DNA of 6,553 nucleotides from an uncultured Collinsella sp. (GTDB lineage Bacteria > Actinomycetota > Coriobacteriia > Coriobacteriales > Coriobacteriaceae), in assembly GCA_900545875.1 (NCBI GenBank), contig URAQ01000095.1, positions 1 through 6,553 of the forward strand. Reading direction: 5' to 3'. The first letter of the stretch is position 1. Each line of letters opens with the position of its first letter. Shown piece by piece: positions 1 to 4,701 of the stretch. The notes below the pieces were generated by a model. The model did no database searches. It was given only the letters and a program-made list of their open reading frames with translations, and had not been told where the DNA came from. Both the position numbers and the translations under genes were made by a program.

Positions 1-20
1 TCCAGCCCCCGCTCTTTTGT
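1..20. terminator. Possible right half of a terminator cut by the window edge
   Basis: AGCCCCCGCTCTTTT at 4-18 looks like the 3' arm and T-run of an intrinsic terminator whose other arm would lie before base 1. Read on the minus strand, the same bases (AAAAGAGCGGGGGCT) could be the 5' arm of a bidirectional terminator closing the flavodoxin transcript, which ends at 71. Only one arm is visible, so this is inferred. Confidence 0.25.
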
Positions 21-70
21 AGGGATAAGGATGCGCTTTGATGCAGACTCTTTTGGAGGTCCTGGGTTCG

Positions 71-490
71 TTACGCGAGCTCGGCTCCGAGGGCCTTGCA
101 AGCGGTCTCGCCCTCATCATCGGGCGCATCGTAGCAAATGACGGAGCCGACGACGTTGACGCCTGCCTCGTCGGCGTCGGCCTTCCAGTTGTCCATCCAC
201 TCGCCCTCGGCCCACGAATAGGAGCCAAAGAGGACGACCTTCTTGTCGCCGAGGGTCTCCTTGACCTCGTCCCACATAGGCTGGAACTCGTCATACTCAA
301 GCTCCTCAGAACCCATGGCGGGGCAGCCGAAGGCAATGGCGTCATAGCTGGCGGCCTTGTCTGCGGAGAAGTCGGCGCAGGAGATGACCTCTGCCTCGGC
401 GCCGGCACCGGTTGCGCCCTCGGCAACGAAGTTTGCCATGGCCTCGGTGTTGCCTGTACCGCTCCAGTAGACTACTGCGATCTTGCTCAT
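71..490 (-). CDS. Short-chain flavodoxin (Clostridium type)
   Basis: A 139-residue soluble FMN electron carrier, expected to shuttle low-potential electrons in the cytoplasm and often to replace ferredoxin when iron is scarce. Visible: the N-terminal strand IAVVYWS followed by the FMN phosphate loop SGTGNTE (residues 10-16); the loop GCPAMGSEELE (55-65), where M59 fits the FMN-contacting methionine of clostridial flavodoxins; and GSYSWAEGEWM (89-99), where W93 fits the isoalloxazine-stacking tryptophan. Length is that of the short-chain class with no extra loop. The start is the ATG at 490, preceded by AAAGGA; the frame stays open upstream into the neighbouring gene, but that extension has no flavodoxin character. 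It lies 46 bases after the DUF3793 gene on the same strand, so co-transcription is likely. Redox partners cannot be read from the window. Confidence 0.95.
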   Translation of the reverse strand: MSKIAVVYWSGTGNTEAMANFVAEGATGAGAEAEVISCADFSADKAASYDAIAFGCPAMGSEELEYDEFQPMWDEVKETLGDKKVVLFGSYSWAEGEWMDNWKADADEAGVNVVGSVICYDAPDDEGETACKALGAELA

Positions 491-536
491 ATGTTTTCCT
501 TTCGGTTGTGCGGCGTGCAGCCGCGTTTTGTATGCT

Positions 537-1241
537 CTATCGGGTTGCCTGGACAAGTTGTTCCAGGGTGCAGCCCTGTTGATAGATGTAGGTAAGGTAT
601 TGCGTGCATGCGCGATAGGAATCGAAGGTCGTGAGCGCCCGCTCAACGTTTGTGTATACCTTCCATGCGCCAAAGACCTTATAGTTTTCGCCGTGCTGGA
701 CGATAAACTGATGGACATCTTCGTAGGGATAGCCCAAAAAATAGCCAATTTCGTGGGGGAACTCGCACATGCACCCCGTATCGCAGTGCCTATTTCGCGG
801 GAGTGCGCAGACGCTGCCGTCATAGGCGCTTTCTGCGGCATTGCTGCTTGCCAGCGTGATGCGCGCGGCGAGATGCACCAGGGATGCGGGCAGGTTGTGG
901 ACATCGTAACCTTCGGCGGCAAGCGCCGTCGTGGCGCGGGGGTCGGAGAGGTATCGCATGAGGTCCGCAGGGCGGTACACATAGATGAGCGCTCCGCAGG
1001 GGCGCCAGACCAAAACGCTCATATGGATCCCGAGTGGCTGGAGCTCGCGGTTGCATTGGGCTATGACGGCGAGCAGGCGAGAGCGTCGCTCTTCGATATG
1101 GACGGCGCCGGGTTTTCCGTTTTGGTTGGCGTAAACGCCGGGATAGGTAAAGAGCGAAGCCGGCTTGATACCTGCGAGCGTAGGGGAGCAGTTGCGCACG
1201 ACAGCCGTTTGGTATGTTGGGATGTCAATGGTTCGAGTCAC
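537..1241 (-). CDS. DUF3793 family protein
   Basis: A 234-residue protein of the uncharacterised DUF3793 family, recognised from memory of its conserved blocks: CSPTLAGIKPASLF near the N-terminus (18-31), FPHEIGYFLGYPYEDV (161-176) and GENYKVFGAWKVYTN (184-198). No signal peptide or membrane segment is seen, so it is probably cytoplasmic. A cysteine cluster CDTGCMC (C153, C157, C159) sits just before the FPHE block. The start is GTG at 1241, with AAAGGAG four bases upstream; no ATG nearby has comparable support. It is the first gene of a probable operon with the downstream flavodoxin. My recollection is that members of this family often neighbour flavodoxin or iron-uptake genes in anaerobes, which suggests a redox or iron-related role, but no biochemical function is established. 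The family call is firm; the function is unknown. Confidence 0.88.
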   Translation of the reverse strand: MTRTIDIPTYQTAVVRNCSPTLAGIKPASLFTYPGVYANQNGKPGAVHIEERRSRLLAVIAQCNRELQPLGIHMSVLVWRPCGALIYVYRPADLMRYLSDPRATTALAAEGYDVHNLPASLVHLAARITLASSNAAESAYDGSVCALPRNRHCDTGCMCEFPHEIGYFLGYPYEDVHQFIVQHGENYKVFGAWKVYTNVERALTTFDSYRACTQYLTYIYQQGCTLEQLVQATR

Positions 1242-1280
1242 GATGCTCCTTTCGGGTCCTCAGTTGTTAGCCTAGGAAAA

Positions 1281-1308
1281 CTTATACACGAAAGTAAGCC
1301 ATGGTCAA
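1281..1308 (-). promoter_or_regulatory. Promoter of the DUF3793-flavodoxin operon
   Basis: On the minus strand TTGACC (1308-1303) is followed by a 16-base spacer and TATAAG (1286-1281), about 40 bases before the GTG start at 1241. Both hexamers match sigma-70 consensus in five of six positions. I looked for a Fur-type palindrome around it and found none convincing, so iron control is not shown by sequence. Confidence 0.65.
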
Positions 1309-1334
1309 CAAAAAAGTTTGAAGAGGGAAACTAA

Positions 1335-1366
1335 TTGACCGAACAGACATGATTTTGGGTTAAGAT
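1335..1366 (+). promoter_or_regulatory. Candidate promoter of the HMA-domain gene
   Basis: TTGACC (1335-1340) and TAAGAT (1361-1366) are separated by 20 bases, longer than the usual 16-18, so the pairing is uncertain. The proposed -10 runs directly into the G/C-tract palindrome at 1365-1388, the expected geometry for repression. The long spacer resembles MerR-type promoters, but no inverted repeat is visible inside the spacer. Confidence 0.4.
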
Positions 1367-1388
1367 GGGGACACCCCATGGGGGTATC
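1365..1388. promoter_or_regulatory. CsoR/RcnR-type operator (G/C-tract palindrome)
   Basis: The stretch holds ATGGGG-ACA-CCCCAT (1365-1379), a perfect 6-bp inverted repeat, and the overlapping palindrome CCCCATGGGG (1374-1383) extended to GGGGGTAT (1380-1387). C/G tracts meeting at a short centre and ending in TAT, equivalently ATACCCCC on the other strand, are typical of operators bound by the copper sensor CsoR and its relatives. Its place just downstream of the candidate -10 and 32 bases before a gene with a copper-type metal-binding domain supports metal-responsive derepression. No csoR-like gene is in the window, so the regulator is inferred. Confidence 0.6.
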
Positions 1389-1419
1389 TAGAAATTAGGG
1401 CTACTTGAAAGGGGAACGC

Positions 1420-1803
1420 ATGAGTGACTTGCTCAACCCTGCGAATCTCATCGTGCTGGCCGTCATTGCCGTCGGCATGTTTTTTGGACTGCGTCGCATT
1501 GCCGCTTCGACACACGGGAAGAGTTGTTGCAGCGATGGTGCGAGCGGCAAGAAGGCCAAAAAGGTTGTTGTGGTGGATACCGATGCGTCACACTATCCCT
1601 ATAGCGATGAGCTGCTCATCGGCGGCATGAGCTGTGACGGCTGCGCTCAGAACGTAGCCAATGCCCTCAATGCACTGGATGGCGTGTGGGCAACGGTGAC
1701 GTATGCGGACCACACGGCACGCGTGCGCTCTAAGCAGCCGGTTGATCGTGATGTCCTCGAGACGGCCGTGAAAGACGCGGGCTACTACGTCATGACGCTG
1801 TAA
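1420..1803 (+). CDS. Membrane-anchored HMA-domain (CopZ-like) metal-binding protein
   Basis: A 127-residue protein. Residues about 7-24 (PANLIVLAVIAVGMFFGL) form one transmembrane helix followed by RR, which by the positive-inside rule puts the C-terminal part in the cytoplasm. A short linker carries HGKSCC (C36, C37) and a lysine-rich stretch. Residues about 63-127 form a heavy-metal-associated domain with the metal-binding loop GMSCDGC (69-75; C72, C75) and the usual endings DVLETAVKDAGY. This fold binds Cu(I) or similar soft metals and passes them to P-type ATPases. The N-terminal helix plus cysteine pair resembles small FeoB-associated Cys-rich membrane proteins. The start is ATG at 1420, after AAAGGGG; an in-frame TTG at 1405 lies upstream of that ribosome site and is unlikely. 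It stands alone, with no ATPase beside it, under a CsoR-like operator. Copper is the likeliest metal, but specificity is inferred. Confidence 0.85.
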   Translation: MSDLLNPANLIVLAVIAVGMFFGLRRIAASTHGKSCCSDGASGKKAKKVVVVDTDASHYPYSDELLIGGMSCDGCAQNVANALNALDGVWATVTYADHTARVRSKQPVDRDVLETAVKDAGYYVMTL

Positions 1804-1829
1804 GCGTCGCTCTGGATGCGCTTCCTTGG

Positions 1830-2255
1830 CTAGGCTCGTCCGCGCAGTTCGATGTCTTGGATGTCGTCGAAGTCGATGGCGATGTCTCGGAGCTTGAGCA
1901 GCTTGAACGCGGGAAGCACTTCGTCGAGAATGCCCGTGCGGCTACGATAGCCGTACGTATCGTAATAGGTGAGGCGCACCAGGTCGCCGCGTTTGAGGCC
2001 CTCGAGCTTTTTCGAAAGCTCGAGGGCTTTTTCTTCCGTGAGTTCGCATTTGGGCTCAACAGTGATCTCTTGTTTGCGCACGAGCTCGTAGTATCCCGTG
2101 AGGGCGGCAAAGGGCATAAACTGCGCGGCACGGCCGGCACGGACGGCGCCGTTGGCGGTGAGCTTGGGGTCGGCGGATCGACGTCTTCCCTCGGGGTCCG
2201 CTAGACGTTCAAAAGGCGTCGGTGGCCGCATAGGCTGTTGTTGGGACTTAGGCAC
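1830..2255 (-). CDS. YolD-like protein, partner of the Y-family polymerase
   Basis: A 141-residue protein of the YolD-like family, whose members accompany Y-family polymerase genes (yolD-uvrX and yqjX-yqjW in Bacillus subtilis). The diagnostic block RAGRAAQFMPFAALTGYYEL covers residues 39-58. A small beta-rich part, with GDLVRLTYYDTYGY at 90-103, GIL and then IAIDFDDIQDIEL, follows a short charged helix (73-88). The proline- and charge-rich first 30 residues look disordered. The start is GTG at 2255, with a strong TAGGAGG five bases upstream inside the end of the polymerase gene; the two frames overlap by 8 bases, pointing to translational coupling. It shares the LexA-like control of the upstream polymerase. 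Its exact role is unknown; an accessory or regulator of the polymerase is inferred. A perfect hairpin read from the opposite strand lies within codons about 77-86. Confidence 0.87.
   Translation of the reverse strand: MPKSQQQPMRPPTPFERLADPEGRRRSADPKLTANGAVRAGRAAQFMPFAALTGYYELVRKQEITVEPKCELTEEKALELSKKLEGLKRGDLVRLTYYDTYGYRSRTGILDEVLPAFKLLKLRDIAIDFDDIQDIELRGRA
1998..2035 (+). terminator. Intrinsic terminator embedded antisense in the YolD-like gene
   Basis: GCCCTCGAGCTTT (1998-2010), loop TTCG (2011-2014) and AAAGCTCGAGGGC (2015-2027) form a perfect 13-bp stem, followed by TTTTTCTT (2028-2035). The T-run is downstream only on the plus strand, so it would stop transcripts from the convergent HMA gene, which ends at 1803 with no other terminator nearby. 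On the minus strand the same bases encode ALELSKKLEG of the YolD-like protein, so coincidence of CTCGAG codons is the alternative explanation. Confidence 0.6.
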
Positions 2256-3753
2256 GATGTCCTCCTACCTGATCGTTGCGTTCGCGCGCGGTGGCGCCGG
2301 CGGTAAAGCTTAATCCCTTGACGAGCGCGTTCTTGCCGTACTTGCCTTTCACGGCCAGGACGGCGCGCGCTAGGTCGCGCTCGCGCTCATCGGCCTCGAT
2401 ATCGCTGAACAGATCGATGGTGGCAAATTCCTCGGGCATGAGGTTGCCAAATCCCAGGTTGATGCGCTTGACCGGTCGTTTGGGATCGACAGTCTGCGCC
2501 CAGAGCTCATCGAAATAGCCCATGATCTTCTTAAACGAATTGGTACGCTCGGGCAGCTTTCGCGAGGCGTTAGAGTGCGCAAAGAGTGCGGCATAGCCAC
2601 CGCGCGGTTTGCCGCCATGCTCTCCCACAAAGATGCCATCGATTGCCTGCGCTTCGCGCACCAGGCGACGCCGTTCGTCATCGCGCTGGACGGGCTTGGG
2701 CGCACGGGGCGCGAGCTCGGGGCCGGCGGTTGCGGTGGGTTCGATACTCGATGTGCTCGAGCGCAGGTGCCCGCATCCGTCCACATACTGCGCTGTACCG
2801 CTGGCGTCGAGGCGGCGTATGTCGGCGCGTTCGCTCGCGTAGCCCACAAAGAGCGAGATACTGTCGCAGACCACGTGCTTATCGACCAAATCTAAAACGG
2901 CGTTGTCGACCATCTCGCGCAAGACGGTATAGGCCTGTTCGTAGGCATAACCCTTCGAGAGCACCTGTCCTGTGGTGGTCGAAGTTGCCTGCGGGCGATA
3001 GGCTTGGATATCGGCGATGGTTGTCGGCTCGCGCCCGAAGGCGTGGTCGATAAGATATTCGGCATTGACGCCGAGTTCGTCGTAGAGCAGGTTCTCGTCG
3101 AGTGCGGCGACGCCCATCAGGTCGTAGACGCCATACTTTTCGAGTCGGGCTGCCACGCCGGGGCCGATGCCCCAGATGTCGGTGATGGGGCGATGGGGCC
3201 AGATCTCCTTGCGAAAGGTCTCGTCGTCGAGTTTGCCGATGCGACTGGGCACGTGCTTGGCGGTGATATCGAGCGCCACCTTGGCCTGGAATAGGTTGGG
3301 GCCGATGCCGACCGTCGCCGTGATGCCGGTGCGCGCGAGGACCTCGTCGCGCAGCGTGCAGGCGAACCCTTCCGCATCTGTGTGATAGAGGTCCAGATAG
3401 GGCGTCACGTCGATAAAGCACTCATCGATGGAGTAGACGTGCACGTCCTGGGGGCTGACGTATTCCAGATAGATACCGTAGATTTTCGCCGACACCTCCA
3501 TGTAATGCTGCATGCGCGGTACGGCCGTGATGTAGTCGATGCCATCGGGAATCTCAAATAGGCGGCAGCGGTTGTGAATCCCTAAGTCCTTCATAGCCTG
3601 TGTGATGGCGAGGCAGATGGTCGTGCGCCCGCGCGATTCGTCGGCAACGACCAGGTTGGTGGTGAGCGGATCGAGCCCACGATCGACGCACTCGACGCTG
3701 GCATAAAACGTCTTGAGGTCGATGCAGATATAGGTGTGCTGCTCGTGCGCCAT
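2248..3753 (-). CDS. Y-family translesion DNA polymerase (UmuC/UvrX/DinB type)
   Basis: A 501-residue polymerase that copies damaged DNA with low fidelity. Catalytic residues are present: D12 in the block CIDLKTFYASVE (10-21), and D110 and E111 in SIDECF (108-113). Other marks are GIGPNLFQAKVALD (149-162) in the palm and the helix-hairpin-helix DIWGIGPGVAARLEKYG (192-208) in the thumb. The little finger follows from about 250, interrupted by a polar linker (about 318-385). TIDLF (445-449) sits where the beta-clamp motif QLSLF is expected. The tail with KYGKNALVKG and RERNDQVGGHRA matches, as I recall, the roughly 500-residue clostridial branch. The ATG at 3753 is chosen because AAAGGG precedes it; the in-frame GTG at 3774 lacks a ribosome site and lies inside a LexA-like box. 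It is first in an operon with the YolD-like gene, probably SOS-induced. Confidence 0.93.
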   Translation of the reverse strand: MAHEQHTYICIDLKTFYASVECVDRGLDPLTTNLVVADESRGRTTICLAITQAMKDLGIHNRCRLFEIPDGIDYITAVPRMQHYMEVSAKIYGIYLEYVSPQDVHVYSIDECFIDVTPYLDLYHTDAEGFACTLRDEVLARTGITATVGIGPNLFQAKVALDITAKHVPSRIGKLDDETFRKEIWPHRPITDIWGIGPGVAARLEKYGVYDLMGVAALDENLLYDELGVNAEYLIDHAFGREPTTIADIQAYRPQATSTTTGQVLSKGYAYEQAYTVLREMVDNAVLDLVDKHVVCDSISLFVGYASERADIRRLDASGTAQYVDGCGHLRSSTSSIEPTATAGPELAPRAPKPVQRDDERRRLVREAQAIDGIFVGEHGGKPRGGYAALFAHSNASRKLPERTNSFKKIMGYFDELWAQTVDPKRPVKRINLGFGNLMPEEFATIDLFSDIEADERERDLARAVLAVKGKYGKNALVKGLSFTAGATARERNDQVGGHRA

Positions 3754-3767
3754 CCGTGCCCTTTCAT

Positions 3768-3781
3768 CAAACACATGTTCT
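3768..3781 (-). promoter_or_regulatory. LexA-like box, proximal
   Basis: The minus strand reads AGAACATGTGTTTG, matching the Gram-positive/actinobacterial LexA consensus CGAACRNRYGTTCG at 12 of 14 positions. It lies in the 5' leader, 14 bases before the polymerase start at 3753, and is centred 17 bp from the upstream box. Confidence 0.55.
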
Positions 3782-3784
3782 TAT

Positions 3785-3798
3785 CGAATACCTGTTCG
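3785..3798 (-). promoter_or_regulatory. LexA-like box, distal, abutting the -10
   Basis: The minus strand reads CGAACAGGTATTCG, matching CGAACRNRYGTTCG at 13 of 14 positions, with the only departure being A for G at position 10. It begins immediately after the TATTAT -10 element, so a bound repressor would block initiation. Together with the polymerase it controls, this supports SOS regulation. Confidence 0.78.
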
Positions 3799-3827
3799 AT
3801 AATACCCGCTCATCCGGACATCGTCAA
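3799..3827 (-). promoter_or_regulatory. Promoter of the polymerase/YolD-like operon
   Basis: On the minus strand TTGACG (3827-3822), an exact 17-base spacer and TATTAT (3804-3799) make a near-consensus sigma-70 promoter. Its downstream side is covered by two LexA-like boxes and its -35 abuts the repeat at 3829-3849. A strong core promoter with an overlapping operator is the usual design of a damage-inducible gene. Confidence 0.8.
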
Positions 3828-3828
3828 A

Positions 3829-3849
3829 ACCTGTCCCTTTTTGGCAGGT
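3829..3849. repeat. Short palindromic intergenic repeat, copy 1
   Basis: ACCTG (3829-3833) and CAGGT (3845-3849) are inverted arms around TCCCTTTTTGG. The 14 bases CCTGTCCCTTTTTG (3830-3843) recur exactly at 4564-4577, and TTTTGGCAGGT (3839-3849) recurs inverted as ACCTGCCAAAA at 4549-4559. Two modules shared by two intergenic sites suggest a dispersed repeat family. The rest of 3850-3926 holds only a 10-base palindrome TGCAGCTGCA (3857-3866) and no clear promoter. Confidence 0.5.
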
Positions 3850-3926
3850 ATAGTCGTGCAGCTGCATCGGGTTTTTAACGCAGCCCTAAAGAGCGCGAAA
3901 CAGCTCGGAAAAGCTCGCTTCGTAGC

Positions 3927-4502
3927 ATGAGCCTAACGATTGATACCGCCTATACGCACGGAAGGGTTGTGGGAAAGATGGTCAACTATGGGTTTGGTAT
4001 GCCGACGCGCCTTGTTGCGGATGGAGACGTGGCTCGCTGGTGTGGACGATTGGTCGCTCACTACGGCGGCACCAAGGCACTGGTCGTGCTGGGCGGTGAC
4101 AAACATACGCGCGATGAGCTTGTCTCGGCGGCACTTGGCTCGCTTGATCGAGCCCTACTCGAGCGTGTGCTTTTCCGCTGCGGCTCGTTTGAGGGCGATG
4201 GGGGAGACGAACTGATCGACGAAGCCGTGGCCCTGGCGACCGACGAAGGCGTGGACTTTGTCCTGGCGATCGGCGATGCCGATACGGCGGGCTTTGCGCG
4301 CGAGCTCGCGCGTCGCATGGCGGCGCTCGATGCCGGCGAAGACGGTTTTGTCCCTTATGGATGCATTGTCTCGGAGGGCAAGGTGCCTGCTGTCGTGGGT
4401 ACCGGTGAGGTTCCCGTTTTTGCCATTATCGCGCCCGAACTTCTGAAGGGCATCGGGTCTCCTCTGCGTGAGTTACTCGGTAGCGTCTGCGCCGCGGCCT
4501 AA
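3927..4502 (+). CDS. Half-size iron-alcohol-dehydrogenase-like protein
   Basis: A 191-residue protein that resembles, by eye, the N-terminal nucleotide-binding half of iron-containing (group III) alcohol dehydrogenases. VNYGFGMPTRLVADGD (19-34) parallels the family's opening strand with its PT-x-I-x-FG turn, TKALVVLGGDKHTRDEL (49-65) parallels the KVLLVYGGGS segment, and GVDFVLAIGDADTAGFARELA (108-128) parallels VDFILAVGGGSVIDSAKAIA. The usual GGGS nucleotide loop is GDAD, and the helical C-terminal domain with the metal-binding histidines is absent; a tail including SEGKVPAVVGTGEVPVFAI ends the protein. The frame is intact with ordinary local codon use, so this is not an obvious frameshift. 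The ATG at 3927 lacks a ribosome site; ATG 3978, with AAGGG 11 bases upstream, fits the family's start better and may be the true one. Enzyme activity is doubtful. Confidence 0.65.
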   Translation: MSLTIDTAYTHGRVVGKMVNYGFGMPTRLVADGDVARWCGRLVAHYGGTKALVVLGGDKHTRDELVSAALGSLDRALLERVLFRCGSFEGDGGDELIDEAVALATDEGVDFVLAIGDADTAGFARELARRMAALDAGEDGFVPYGCIVSEGKVPAVVGTGEVPVFAIIAPELLKGIGSPLRELLGSVCAAA

Positions 4503-4512
4503 TATTTGCCAT

Positions 4513-4576
4513 AAAAGGACGGGTTATTTTTGGTTGGTAAAGCGTTTGACCTGCCAAAATAAGCCTGTCCCTTTTT
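4513..4576 (+). terminator. Large imperfect palindrome acting as terminator; repeat copy 2
   Basis: The left arm (4513-4533, AAAAGGACGGG then TTATTTTTGG) pairs imperfectly with the right arm (4554-4576, CCAAAATAAG then CCTGTCCCTTTTT) across a 20-base loop, and the right arm ends in a T-run. It begins 10 bases after the stop of the dehydrogenase-like gene, so it plausibly ends that transcript. It also shares the modules CCTGTCCCTTTTTG and ACCTGCCAAAA with 3829-3849, so it may be a dispersed palindromic element serving as terminator. Confidence 0.55.
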
Positions 4577-4613
4577 GATCGGTTGCCGTTTGGGGGCCGA
4601 TTGGCAACGCTCG

Positions 4614-4642
4614 CTGATTGTAGTCTTGACCTGCGCTAGAAT
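4614..4642 (+). promoter_or_regulatory. Candidate pgi promoter
   Basis: TAGAAT (4637-4642) is a five-of-six -10 match; the best -35 at 17 bases is the weak CTGATT (4614-4619). A better-looking TTGACC at 4626-4631 is only 5 bases from TAGAAT and cannot be its partner. Initiation here would give a leader of about 50 bases that carries the hairpin at 4660-4683. Confidence 0.35.
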
Positions 4643-4659
4643 AGTGGCATCTGAATGTC

Positions 4660-4683
4660 CGGGCGCATGGAGGCGTGCGCCCG
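4660..4683 (+). other. Stable hairpin in the pgi leader
   Basis: CGGGCGCA (4660-4667) and TGCGCCCG (4676-4683) form a perfect 8-bp GC-rich stem with loop TGGAGGCG. The loop contains a second GGAGG, and the stem ends 7 bases before the real ribosome site AGGAGG (4691-4696). There is no T-run, so it is not a terminator. It could affect mRNA stability or ribosome loading; this role is inferred. Confidence 0.55.
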
Positions 4684-4701
4684 TATGCTGAGGAGGACTC
4701 T

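Noticed and set aside
510..524. GCGGC-GTGCA-GCCGC hairpin between the DUF3793 and flavodoxin genes
   Set aside because: Only 5 bp with no T-run on the minus strand, so not a terminator; a minor processing role cannot be shown.
38..595. Plus-strand frame opposite the flavodoxin
   Set aside because: No domain signal, and it covers a clear flavodoxin gene on the other strand.
71..982. Flavodoxin reading frame extended upstream to 982
   Set aside because: The extra 164 codons overlap the DUF3793 gene in another frame and look like shadow coding; the ATG at 490 has a ribosome site and matches the family N-terminus.
1242..1334. Fur box for the flavodoxin operon
   Set aside because: I looked for a 19-bp AT-rich Fur palindrome near the promoter and saw none.
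1794..1808. GACGC-TGTAA-GCGTC hairpin spanning the HMA stop codon
   Set aside because: A 5-bp stem with no T-run; too weak to call a terminator next to the much stronger one at 1998-2035.
4582..4608. GTTGCC and GGCAAC inverted arms upstream of pgi
   Set aside because: Short arms 15 bases apart, upstream of the likely transcript start; not clearly more than chance.
4626..4642. TTGACC plus TAGAAT read as a pgi promoter
   Set aside because: The hexamers are only 5 bases apart, impossible for a sigma-70 promoter pair.
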